Source of the DNA: Dysidea avara
Lineage: Eukaryota > Porifera > Demospongiae > Dictyoceratida > Dysideidae
DNA: 64,000 bases
Direction: 5' to 3'
Assembly (NCBI RefSeq): GCF_963678975.1
Contig: NC_089272.1
Location: 43,777,391-43,841,390 of the forward strand
Position numbers and translations under genes: made by a program
In this document: positions 22,297 through 32,844 of the stretch, piece by piece
Numbering within the stretch: the first letter of the stretch is position 1
Layout of the letters: every line of letters starts with the position of its first letter
Notes under the pieces: generated by a model
What the model was told of the DNA's origin: nothing
Database searches by the model: none
Seen by the model: the letters and a program-made list of their open reading frames with translations, nothing else

Positions 22297-22558
22297 TAGG
22301 TTCCTGACCGAGGGGTCAGCAACAAGCTGAAAATCTCGTAGGAGCTGCCGAAAATCTGAACGAAAATCTTAAAATCTTCACCTATTTTTTTCCGGATTTT
22401 ATCCGTAATTGTTTGTTTACTATGTATCACGTGATGTTTAATCGTGGTGACATGTGCGGGACCACGTGTTTCACCTCGTGCTAATCTCGTTATCGAGTTC
22501 ATTCCGGAGTTCATTTGCTATCAACGGGGCTATCAGTTTCCCTTAAGATCGGGTTAAG

Positions 22559-25500
22559 ATGGATATTAATTCAACATCGTCAAGCTTCCCTTCTGAACAA
22601 GAGGAGGAGCGTGATATCAGCAGTAAGCCAATTAGCACCTCGATTAGCACCCCAGGACCCACTACTACTCAGCGTGGAGCTGCAGTCAGTGAAGCCGGGC
22701 CGAATGAAGCAACAATCCAATCAGGACTAATAACTGAACAAAGGTGAGTACGCATGCCATCACTGAGTCGAGCATGCCGCTGTCTTGACTGCGAGGTTGC
22801 AACTCAATTATCCGCGGAATTATCTGTTTGTAGCTCATCAATTATTCAGTTGAATCCGAGGTTAAATCAAGTCCTGACTCAAAAATGTACTGCAAGTTCG
22901 AATAGAGATCACTTGGTACCCCATGAAGCCCCATGTGAAGCTGAATTAAATTCGGAAGCTAATGAATCTTTATCTCAAAAGTAAGAGCACAATAGCTAAT
23001 TTCAAGCTGTAATAATTACATTTTTTGTTGATTAGACATCAACAAACTAGTAAGCTTTCAACGAACTCCATTTCCTCCAAGATTTCTCATCAAAGACGAA
23101 GTGACTCGCAAAGTGAAGTACCTGATTGTGATACACTTGATGACTCGTCCTCCGACTCGTCAGATGAGGTGCAGAGAAATAAAATGAATTTAAGAGTCAT
23201 GAGACTAATGAAACAGAAGCTTCCACCATACATCGTAAACTGTGTTGTGTCAGCAGGGTTTGATGAAATAGAAGTTCTCTCTTCAATGGATACTAGTGAA
23301 AACCCAGGTAATTCTATTGAGAAGATTGAGAAATACATAGAGCGAAAATTTGCTTCCTCTCCAAACCATAATCCATATTCTTCTAGTCCATTTGAATTTT
23401 CACCTGGGCACAGAATCAGACTTTGCCATTTTATCAGAGAAGTGAAAACATTATGCCGAAATAAGAGTGATGTCAACGTTTACTCAAAAAGAAAAATGGA
23501 TTCCCAGTTTGCTAAGGTAAACAAGAAAAGGAAAATAACAGAAAAGCAGACTACTTCTGATGACTCAACTGTTACAGTTCCTACACTTGTTGATGTTTCT
23601 AAGCAGGTGAGGCATAATTTACGCACATGGACAAAAAGACAAGAAAAGAGCTACTTGCGGGAAATGCAAGAAGGTGAACATTATTCACTGCATATTGTAC
23701 CAAAAGGTTGCCCTGGAGATTTTGAAGTATCTATTAGGTGTCTCAATTGTGGAAATTCCATTTTGCTGCAAAAAACCTATCAGTCATTTTCCAATTCCAA
23801 TTTTTACCGGCATGTCGATTCGTGCATGGATAAAAATAAAGACAAAAGCGAGAAAAAAGATAAGAAAAAGTTCAGTCAAACTTCCTTAGGGGGCTATTTT
23901 ACAGAGTCTTCAGCTAGCGATGGCAATGGTTCTTCTAGCAGTAGAGTAAGCACACATTCAAGTAATGCTGATAATAGCTTAATTGATTTGACAGCTGTAA
24001 GTGCCTTGAAAAATAATTATTCTCAAGCTTTAGCCAGCAGTGATCAATCAGAGAACCAGGTTTTTTAGGTAGCCCCTCTTTCCATACGGAAAGAGGGGCT
24101 GAAAAAAAACCATGCCCCCCAGAATGGTCATGGTCTTCTAGAAAGAAAAGGCATCTTGAAGCAGCTGCTTCTAATCCATCACAATCTCTTATAACAGGTT
24201 ACTGGAAAATCATGAGTACCATAGAGCAATTAGAGCACAAAAATGACACACTGACTGCATTGCTACAACAGGTACGATCTTCGGAGACAACTCCTTATGT
24301 GAATTCAGCTAACACAATATCATTTTCCAATATCTTACAAGAATTGATAAAGAATGCAGAGCACAATCATTATAAATATCCCACACATCGAAGGCATTCA
24401 GAAATTATGAGAAAGTTTGCAACTGCACTGTTTCTTTTTGCTGGACCTTTGTCATATTAATTTATTCATCAAAACATTCCACAGGCATTACCATGTGTTC
24501 GAACTATTCAAACTGCCATTTATTCTGAGTACCAAGTTATTGATGAAGGCTTATTTAGATTTGATCAACTGAAGGAGCACATTGACCGCTACAAAGCACC
24601 CCCATTTGTTTCAATAGGTGAAGATGCCACAAGAGTGGTAGGATGAGTGGAATATGACTGTGCAACTGACAGATGTGTAGGATTTGTGCTACCACTGAAT
24701 AGTGATGGTTTGCCAGTAATAGATGCTTTTGTGGCAGTGTCATTTCCTGCTATGGAAAACATGTTTCGCAAAGTTTCAGTGGCAAAATATGCTTATGTCT
24801 ATATGGCACAACCATTGTGTCAAAATGTGCCACCATTTTGCCTAGTGTGCTTTGGTACTGATAATAAGTTTTGTGCAGAAGATCTGCTGCCAAGGTGGAC
24901 ATACATCACAAATGAATGTTCCAAGCGTGGCATTACGGTATTAAGCTTTGGGGCTGATGGTGATAGCAGGTTAATGAAATGTATGAAGATATCCTCCTCG
25001 TTTGTACCATCATCTCATTCACTGCCAACCAATAACTTATCTTCAACTATACCCACCGCCTGGGAGAATTGGTTTCATATTCAGCCAATAAATATAGCAT
25101 TCGTTCAAGACACTGTCCACCTTGCTGTCAAGTTGAAGAGCCGTTTACTGAAGCCAAATATTGCTTTACGGATGGGAGATTATACAGCAACGGGAAGTCA
25201 CCTACAAGCCTTGACAAGAAAATTCCAGAAAGATCAGCATGGATTGCGATTAAGAGACATTAATCATAAAGATAAGCAGAACTTTCAGGCTGTTATAAAC
25301 ATTACAGCAGCTTCACATTTGTTGTCTGAGGTACCACAGAGTGATGCCACAAAATGCTACGTTGAGCTTATGAGATGTGCCACAAATAGCTTTTTAGATC
25401 AGCAGCTGGGCCCACTTGAACGAATCGAAGATCTGTGGTATGTTGTATTTTTTATGAGATATTGGCGAAAGTGGTTGATATTAAATAAATCATTTACTCT

Positions 25501-27280
25501 TCGAGATAATTTTATTACATCGAATGCATATATGTGCATCGAGCTGAATGCTCATGCATTGATTGTGTTCCTGATTACCATTCGAGATCATGTCAATAAC
25601 AGCAAATGTTTTTTACCTTGGCTTCTTGGATCACAATCCTGTGAAGCTACTTTCAGAGCTGCAAGAAGTATGAGTAGCATATTTTCAACGATGATCAATT
25701 TCGGTATGCTCGGATTGCTACGAAGGTTACATCGTTTGCATATTCAGTTAGCCCTTCAGGCTAATTCAGATAAAGAAATAATCTTCCCAAGAGTGATTAA
25801 ACAACAACGTAAAGCTCAAAGGCTCTCTCATAGTCTTGATTTCACCAATGATGAAATAGATAAAGCAATCGGCAAGGCCAAGGACAAAGCAAAATTAATG
25901 GTTGAAAAGCTGGGCATGGCTGAGCTGTTTGAGAAGCATACATTGTGGGGGTCCGATAAAACTATTGTTGGAATAGATGGTGGCAAGGAAAATTTTTTGT
26001 GCAGTGTTGATGATGATGGTGATGATAGCGATGCTGAAAATGACGATGTTAATGACAACGGAGCAGAAGAGGAGACTGTTGATGACTCTACTAGTGAGGA
26101 GTCTATACACATATCAGATGATATAGGAGCATGTATTGAAAGTGGGTGTATTGATAGCACCCTTCAGGAAAGGCTTGAGCAGAAGAAGAAAAGATTAGCA
26201 TTTCAGCGCCTGCCTTCTTCAACAATACCAATGTATCAATGTGTTGAAGTACAGAATGACAATCAAAAGAAATCTGTGCGTGCAGGTCAGAGCAAGTTTA
26301 ATCCTTTTGTTGAAGTACTGACTCATAATCACAAATCTGTTTTAATTCGAAAAACTACTGCCCTTTGGTTGCTCCAAGAAGGGGAGCGACTATCCCCTGA
26401 TAGAATATTCAGAGTTAGAAGTAAGCAACCTTATTCAGAGAGTTTACCTGGAACTAAAATGGTTGAGCCTTTTGTTATAGGTGATAATGATGTTACCAAA
26501 ACTCTGGATGTAGTTGTCATAGACCATGAAGGTGAAGATGAAGATAGCAATGTCTCAAATGCATGGCTCAAAATCAAAGGAATGTGTCTGTACAATTCTG
26601 ACAGAAGAATACTTGCAGATGGCAAATGGCTCTATGGAACACACTTAAGTGCAATGCAGTTTTTTCTGAAAGAGCAGTTTCCGCTAGTCAATGGATTAGA
26701 GGACACTGCTTTAGTCTTGAAAAAAGGCAATAAAATTTTACCAGGAAGTGTTCAGGTCTTACATGTGAATGGCAACCATTGGGTTACGGTTTCCACACTT
26801 GACTCCAGTGTTGATGTCACCATTTATGATTCCCTACATTTCACCATCTCTGAGGACACTAAAGCTCAGCTAGCCAAACTGCTGAAATCACAAAAGAAAA
26901 CCATCACTGTCAAATTTGCTAGTACAAACAAGCAGGCTGGTACTGATGACTGCGGATTATTTGCAGCTGCTTACTCCACGTCTCTGGTTTATGGACAGGA
27001 TCCAAGCTGCCATGTTTATAACCAAGGAGTGATGAGAAAACACCTAATCAAATGCTTTGACGAACGAATGGTTCAACCCTTTCCAGTTATTAGAGCAAGA
27101 AGAGCTGGAAGTTCTAGTCTCATCAACATCGGTGTTTATTGTTATTGCAGATGTGTAGATGATGGAGCTCCTATGGTACGCTGTGACAATGAAGAATGTA
27201 AAGAGTGGTTTCATTTTAACTGTATCAATACTCAAGTTCAGAAAGGGAAGAAGTGGTACTGTAAGAGTTGTCAAAATTGA
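22559..27280 (+). pseudogene. Transposon protein: RNase H-like transposase + Ulp1 protease + PHD finger (lightly broken)
   Basis: Model: exons 22559-22743, 22834-22980 and 23036-27280, about 1,525 residues. The N-terminus is Ser-rich, followed by 'LPPYIVNCVVSAGFDEIEVL' and a C2HC-type zinc finger ('IRCLNCGNS...FYRHVDSCM', about 23735-23830). The transposase core has a first acidic strand ('VSIGEDATRVVG'), 'GADGDSRLMKCMK' (24950 on) and 'SQSCEATFRAARSM' (E codon 25643), plausibly D-D-E. A Ulp1/SENP-like C48 protease follows, with His 26777, Asp 26828, Gln 26933 and Cys 26951 ('DDCGLFA'). A C-terminal PHD finger lies at about 27140-27277. Damage: a 1-nt loss in a T run near 24062, TAA at 24458-24460 and TGA at 24644-24646. 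The frame is otherwise continuous over 4.2 kb, so inactivation is recent. The Ulp1 domain would act on ubiquitin-like conjugates and the PHD on histone tails (family knowledge). Confidence 0.75.
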
Positions 27281-27284
27281 TCGA

Positions 27285-27790
27285 TGGGGTATTTATATAG
27301 CTATGTACACTAATTTCTGTCAACAAGACTGTATTTTTGAACTATATGCTGTAGCATGCAGAGGCTATGTAGCCTCAAGTTTAATGATCACATCACTTAT
27401 TCATTTGTTATTTTATTTAACCTCATGGTCACAGTAATCGGCATAGCCGTTCTTATCGGAGCAGTAATGTTATTAAAACAGCTATCATGCATTAATGTTA
27501 ATCCATGCACAAGTTAAAAATTGTGCTGAATAGCTAGCTACAATCACCTCTAGCTCTATACGTAGCTCTACTTTATACAGTGGCATGCAAATAGCTATAA
27601 TAATTATACAACTCAATAGCACAGAATAAGCACGAAGATTTAATTATTACTTAAAGAGAGAATAAACGTCTTAGACAAAATATACATTACAAGCATACAG
27701 GGGCCTAGACACAGGGGTACCATGTGTTGATGGATCAGTACAGGAGCCCTGGCAAGACTTACATTAACTAAAAGTAAATTAAATTACAAT
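27285..27790. other. Non-coding 3' region of the large transposon
   Basis: No gene seen. A poly-A run at 27797-27810 separates it from the antisense frame. Confidence 0.5.
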
Positions 27791-27839
27791 ACACCAAAAA
27801 AAAAAAAATCTATATCTACATATACGTAATACTTAAAAT

Positions 27840-28082
27840 TTACCTAAGGTGGTCTAAAAGATCCCAGCCCAGGGAGGCTCTAGAATTAAAAATTCTGTAA
27901 GAACAGGACACAGCAATGCGAGCTGCCTGCTCAAACAAGGATCTTACGGTTTTCTTTGGCACTTCACAAGCAGTAATAGCCACCAAACCATCGAAGCAGT
28001 CTCGGTCTCGCCGGGTCCGCGGACACAGGCTATGGGTAAACACCTCGAACAGGCTCTGCCTTCTGTGTACACCCTCCAGTGC
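27840..28082 (-). CDS. Antisense small ORF/exon inside the large transposon, 80 codons
   Basis: The minus-strand frame runs from a good acceptor ('ctactttaccagttag' at 28083 and above) to TAA at 27840-27842. It reads 'ALEGVHRRQSLFEVFTHSL' ... 'RDRDCFDGLVAITACEV' ... 'SLGWDLLDHLR'. It has no ATG at its 5' edge, so it would be a last exon; an upstream 'ATGGAGGACCGCGACT' could be an exon 1 but the phases do not join. Composition is more protein-like than the neighbourhood. No domain is recognised. It may be a second element gene opposite to the transposase. Confidence 0.4.
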   Translation of the reverse strand, partial: ALEGVHRRQSLFEVFTHSLCPRTRRDRDCFDGLVAITACEVPKKTVRSLFEQAARIAVSCSYRIFNSRASLGWDLLDHLR

Positions 28083-28419
28083 CTAACTGGTAAAGTAGAT
28101 AATAACAATAACACAGTCGCGGTCCTCCATGGCTTTTCTCGCGGCTTTGGATGTATATAGCTACAGTAGATAGTTAATGATTGATCATTCCAAGCATCAT
28201 AGTTCACTAGCTGGCTTTGTAGTTAGCGTCGGTGAGCTACAACCAGCTGTACAGCTCAGTTTCAGTTTTCATCATAACCGTTGATCACTAGGCTGAGTAT
28301 ACTGAATAGCTTCTCTCGCCTCCTGGACCTCGCCCTGTGACATTAAACAAATATTTAACAATATTGAACGAGATCTTACATACAAGGAGAGTTACTGAAC
28401 ATCGCCTCACGCTGAAACA

Positions 28420-28580
28420 ACGAAAAAATCTCGAGAGAAAATCTTAGAAAATCTCCACAAAATCTCGGAATCTATCAAAATCTCAAAATCTCCTTAAAAT
28501 CTCAAAATCTCCTTAAAATCTCAAAATCTCCTTAGAATCTCAAAATCTTTAAAAATCTCAAGATTTTAAAATCTCGTAGG
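28420..28580 (-). repeat. Subterminal AAAATCTC repeat array
   Basis: About 15 copies of AAAATCTC or close variants ('ctcaaaatctccttaaaatc') just inside the right end. Similar but sparser copies follow the left end (22333-22380). The two-ended placement suggests transposase-binding sites. Confidence 0.7.
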
Positions 28581-28607
28581 CGATTTTACTTTGTTGCTGA
28601 CCCCCCG

Positions 28608-29330
28608 GGTATATGTCGCCAGGACGAGATCGGTCAGATGAAATGCCTTGCTCCCTAAGAACACCAGGGTGATCTTGGAGCAAGGCATGGTGTACAACAG
28701 ACACTAAAGCATTATGACGCTGGATCCTCAAGGGACCATTAGAGCACCCCAGCAGATGATCACCAAACTGGTCAATGACAGATAGACAAGTACAGACTGG
28801 TAAAGAAGGGAACAAAGGAATGCCAAGCCACAAACGTAAGCTATAGTAAAATCGTGAGGAGGAATAGCTAGACCCAAAGCAGGCTGTGGAAGTGCTTTAA
28901 GCCAACCACTGCTGGTGCCAGAAGAATGTGATAAAGCACGCAGACGTGCTTGATCACGAATGGTGAAACTGCTTACAAGCTGTTTAAAAAGTGAATCATC
29001 TAAAATGGCTTGAAGGTCAGTTTGAGAGGAGTTTTGCAACACAGAAACAGACATACCTTCGAAGAAAGCGAGGGAACAATCCTCCCCGGGAAATGGCATA
29101 AAAACATCAAAAGTTTCCACTAAACGCGACACTAAAATACGGGAAGAATTACAGGACCCCTCAAATGCAGGAGCAGCAGAACGCTCAGATTCACGTAGGC
29201 CCAAGCCTCCTAACCTAAATGGCAAGGTGGCTTGTGTCCAACTACTATCAGAAATTCCACACGGCATTCTCGCAACCTAAGGTCAAAATGTGAGGGAAAG
29301 GAACCCAAAGAGGAAGATGGCACACAACGT
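28608..29330 (-). pseudogene. LINE ORF2 C-terminal relic, interrupted by the large transposon
   Basis: Minus-strand frames 28728-29267 and 28558-28833 together show the usual tail of a non-LTR element: 'LPFRLGGLGLRESE', 'RLRALSHSSGTSSGWLKALP', 'FGDHLLGCSNGP', 'RHNALVSVVHHALL' and 'RPGDIYP'. The relic is then cut off by the TIR of the 6.3-kb transposon. The two frames are out of register by one, so at least one frameshift is present. RT catalytic motifs are not included. It belongs to a different lineage from the CR1/L2-like copies elsewhere in the window. Confidence 0.65.
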
Positions 29331-29382
29331 AAAAGGTGAGTGACCTTGCAAACGCTAAGACAGCTCTTTCATCAAGGAAGCA

Positions 29383-29486
29383 CAGAGCTACGGAGGTGCG
29401 AAAATTGCGTTTTCTTTCTTCCTGTCAATATACTCACGGGTGTTACGCGCCGGCTTCTTGGGCCGCACGACACACTACCGTGTGTC
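29383..29486 (-). mobile_element. Terminal fragment of the 13.4-kb element family (inverted)
   Basis: Reverse complement of 13394-13475: 'cacgacacactaccgtgtgt' preceded by 'cggcttcttgggcc' and 'cgttttctttcttcctgt'. Only the hairpin-bearing end is present. Confidence 0.7.
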
Positions 29487-29497
29487 TTGATTAACAG

Positions 29498-30254
29498 GGG
29501 CGTAGGGAGGGGGGTTCAGGAACCCCCCCTGTAAAATTTAGACTTCTGCAAGCAGGATCCTAACACACCATTTAGTGTGGCAGGACAAAATGAGTGAGTT
29601 GATAAAACTTACATTCATCTCTCAGGGAAGGATTTACAGAGGTAACATGAGCCTTCTTCAAAACTTGTTAAAAAGATCGATATACTCTAATAGAGCAGTC
29701 AGGTATATACTCTAATAGAGCAGTCAGGTATACTCTAATAGAACATGCATGTAAATATCCACGTCTATATGAAGTTTTTCAGACATTCCAACATTAAATG
29801 CAAAACTTAGCATGACCTTATACTGCTATAGCTTTGGTGTGCAGTGTTTAAAGATATAGAGCTCCAGTAATTTATCATTTTTGTTATGCAAAATTAATTC
29901 ATGCTATGCATATTTGTATAGCTATATTGTTTTGATTGTCATTTGTATCAGTGGATTCATGGCTCCTATATCACAGTGAGATATAACCATCACTTACAGA
30001 TTACTATATGTGTCTCTATGTGTTATGCTGTCTGTTTCCACTAGGTGACTTTATCCAGTACTACCTTCATCCCTGGGGCACTTAATGCATCATAATTAAT
30101 GTACTTTTTGCATAAAATATAGTAATTTGCTGAGTTTTGATTTATTAAAATATTGAAAGTCTCTCAGCGGCTGGGGGCTGCGCCCCCAGACCCCTGCTTC
30201 TAGTAACTCAATGCTGGTGCTGGAACCCCCCTTCAAAAAATCCTGGCTACGCCC
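29498..30254. mobile_element. Non-autonomous TIR element (GGGCGTAG ends), 757 bp
   Basis: Left end 'gggcgtagggaggggggttc', right end 'ctggctacgccc'. 'ggaaccccccct' and 'ggaacccccctt' also mirror each other inside. CAG lies on both sides (29495-29497 and 30255-30257), compatible with a 3-bp target duplication as in PIF/Harbinger. No coding frame. Contains two complete copies and one partial copy of the recurrent CTCTAATAGAGCAGTCA motif (29684-29745). Confidence 0.6.
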
Positions 30255-30756
30255 CAGTGATACGAGCATGAAAGAGCACTGACCTCATCCACGTGCAGCC
30301 ATATAGCTAGTGCGGTGGATGCACTGTGGCTAATTAGATTGTCCAGTAAAAATATTCATGTACTTGAAAAATGCATTCCTGTCAACTTCTTACTCAGCCT
30401 TAGCCTACACTAATAGAGCAAAGCCCAACACACACATACACATACAAACACACACATAAAAGACAATACCTTCAGCTATATACCACTTGCCTACCTGACT
30501 GCATCTGTGCGCTAGCTACTCATGTAGGCTGGTGCTAAGAGTCATCGTAAGCATAATCCTTCGAGGGCAGGACTAGTATTATACGTAACTCACAGAAAGC
30601 TGTACCATACAGTATCTCATGTGAATGTGTGGGCATGGCAGCCCAATTAAGTATCACCTGTACCTTCACCCACTACATATATTATATCAGAGCTATGGAT
30701 GGTCTGCCTCCCCAGTTGTCACTAAGTTGCCACTTAACGCCTGGGTAACTGTACTG

Positions 30757-30823
30757 AGCATCAAACCTGGCTGAAACCTTTCAATTACCAAACTCAGACC
30801 ACTTATTTTAACTGCCTCATTTA

Positions 30824-30855
<32 letters not shown>

Positions 30856-32840
30856 TACACACACACACACACACTAGCTACTATATATACAACAATGATT
30901 AAATTTTTCCATATATCAAAGCACTGATTGTGCCTACCAAAGGTAATGGATTTGATAATGACAGACTGTTAGCAGCTATAGAATTTTTTTGTGATTTATA
31001 ATGTCTGTGCTTGCATGCATGCATGAGTCAAAAGCAATAGCAAAGTATAAGTCCTTTCAAACTATTGGCACACAGACTAACAGCTGTTCCTTCAAGCCAT
31101 TAAAATGAATATAACCATTAGCACTAACGAAATAATGTGCTGTGGCGGATTCCCAGTATGCAAATTCATAGAATTTTTTGCACTACACATCACTGCCTGC
31201 TTCATAGAGCTTTTGTTCAATATGCTTCACACATCACTATGGAGATGATTGTGAACACTTGGCACTTTTAAGTTAGTTTTAATATAGAAAAAAGCTAGCT
31301 ACCACCATTAGCAGGACACATGTGCATAGATGGATTGCATCCATCAAGAGCCTCTGTGATTGAAACTTACTTTGCTACATGCTTAATGCATGTTCCTGAC
31401 ATGTAGATATGTATTATAGTGCACACAATAGTTGCTAACAGGTGACTAGAAATTCATTTACAACAGAACAAAGTAATGTTATAGTTTAATATGTATTCAA
31501 CCAAAAGCAATTAAAAGTAGGGCTACCAAAAAAGTCACCATTTAAGAAAGGTCCCTATTTAACAACTGGGTAAACCAGAGCAATGTGAGTAACCTTTCTT
31601 GCTCAAGGAAGCAGCAACAGCAACCCTGGCTGAAACCTTACAATTACCAAACTTTGATTGTGCCTACTAAAATTCATGCATTTGATAGTGACAGACTGTT
31701 AGCAGCTATAGAAGTTTTTTTTGTGATTCAAAATGTCTATAGGCCATGCTTACATGAATGAATAGCAAAGTATATAAGTCCCTTTCAAGCATTGGCGACA
31801 CAAAGACACTAACAGCTGTTACTTCAAGCCACTAAATGGATATAACCACTAATGAAATAACGTTAACTCGCTGTGGTAGATGCCCAGTATGGAAATTCAT
31901 AGAGTAGATTACTAAGCTACAGTTCACTGCCTGCTTTGAAGAGCAATGTGTTTCACATATTGCTGTGAAAAAATTGTTAACACTTGACACTTTAAACACA
32001 TAAAGCTGCAGCTACCACCATGCAGGATCAGGTAACATAGTTAAACAGGACACATGTACATAGATGGATTGCATTCCATCTTACGAGCCTCTGAGATTAA
32101 ACTCTTCCTTGCTGACATGATAGAATTTTGTTCACACATTGCTGCTAAGAGGTGACCAGAAACTCATTTACAACAGAACACAGAAATGCGGCAGGTAGCT
32201 ATAGTTTATGTATTTAACCAAAAAGTCTACCAAAACATTTGAATATAGTTATGTGTAATTCTTCAACTCTATGAATATGACCAATTATCTGCCACCACCT
32301 TTCTCACTCATGCAGTTTCTTAGCAAATAGCTAATTTTAGGCGAACTTTATTCCTCATGCAAGTCCTTGCACATTACTAGCTACTAGTTACATGTGAATG
32401 ATGATCACATCTAGTTGGTCTCATAATGTTATAAGGCATACAAGTCTCCAAATCTGTATAGTAAATCTGTGAACTAAAACAATTTTATGTGCTACTAGCT
32501 ATAGACCACCATATGAGAGTGCTGTAATCCAAACATTTTGCTTTCTTGCATCATAATTCTTGCATGGATAGAAGCCATTTAACTGTAAACCAACATTGCA
32601 ATTAATAAACCATCTAAGTGTCATTAGTGTTTTTTTCCTGCAATAAAGTTCTACCAATAACCTCTTGTACCAAGAGTCCATACTATAAGACCTCTTTATT
32701 ATGAACTATTGATAGTACACATATACAATCAAAAATCAGTAATGTATTGTTATACATTACATACACTTGTCAGAAAGTGCCCAGTGGTAGTGACACAAAG
32801 ACTAACACCTGTTGGTTTGACAACCATCCACTATAGGATT
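30757..32840 (+). repeat. Interspersed duplication, copy 2 (partner 11586-13393)
   Basis: More complete on the left than copy 1: it keeps the head of the first tandem unit ('gagcatcaaacctggctgaa' at 30757). That head is broken by a CT/CA microsatellite (about 30828-30874). A second unit starts near 31620. The right part follows copy 1 up to 'ggattacgggaaagac', then diverges where copy 1 meets the 13.4-kb element. Confidence 0.8.
30828..30874 (+). repeat. (CT)n(CA)n microsatellite
   Basis: Pyrimidine-rich CT run passing into CA repeats, inside the copy-2 duplication. Confidence 0.9.
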
Positions 32841-32844
32841 ACGG

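Larger units (their letters stand above)
22312..28604 (+). mobile_element. Large DNA transposon (about 6.3 kb) with transposase-Ulp1-PHD gene
   Basis: The ends share GGGGTCAGCAACAA: left 22312-22325, right 28591-28604 as the reverse complement. Both subterminal regions carry AAAATCTC repeats, a few at 22329-22380 and a dense array at 28420-28580, as expected for transposase-binding arrays. Inside lie the long gene 22559-27280 and a small antisense frame at 27840-28082. At its right edge it interrupts a LINE relic. The target duplication could not be recognised, so the superfamily is unassigned; KDZ-like and P-like are both worth testing. Confidence 0.65.

Noticed and set aside
23090-23476. 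128-codon minus-strand frame
   Set aside because: Antisense shadow of the transposon protein, which has recognisable domains in the plus frame.
24050-24080. Programmed frameshift at the T run of the transposon gene
   Set aside because: Two further stops downstream show decay, and no slippery heptamer plus structure is evident; simple loss of one base is more likely.
25828-26160. Ser/Leu-rich 110-codon minus-strand frame
   Set aside because: Antisense of the acidic linker in the transposon protein; low complexity.
22312-28604. Polinton/Maverick or other virus-like element, because of the C48-type protease
   Set aside because: No polymerase B, integrase, packaging ATPase or capsid sequence is present; the protease is fused to a transposase core and a PHD finger, and the ends are short TIRs.
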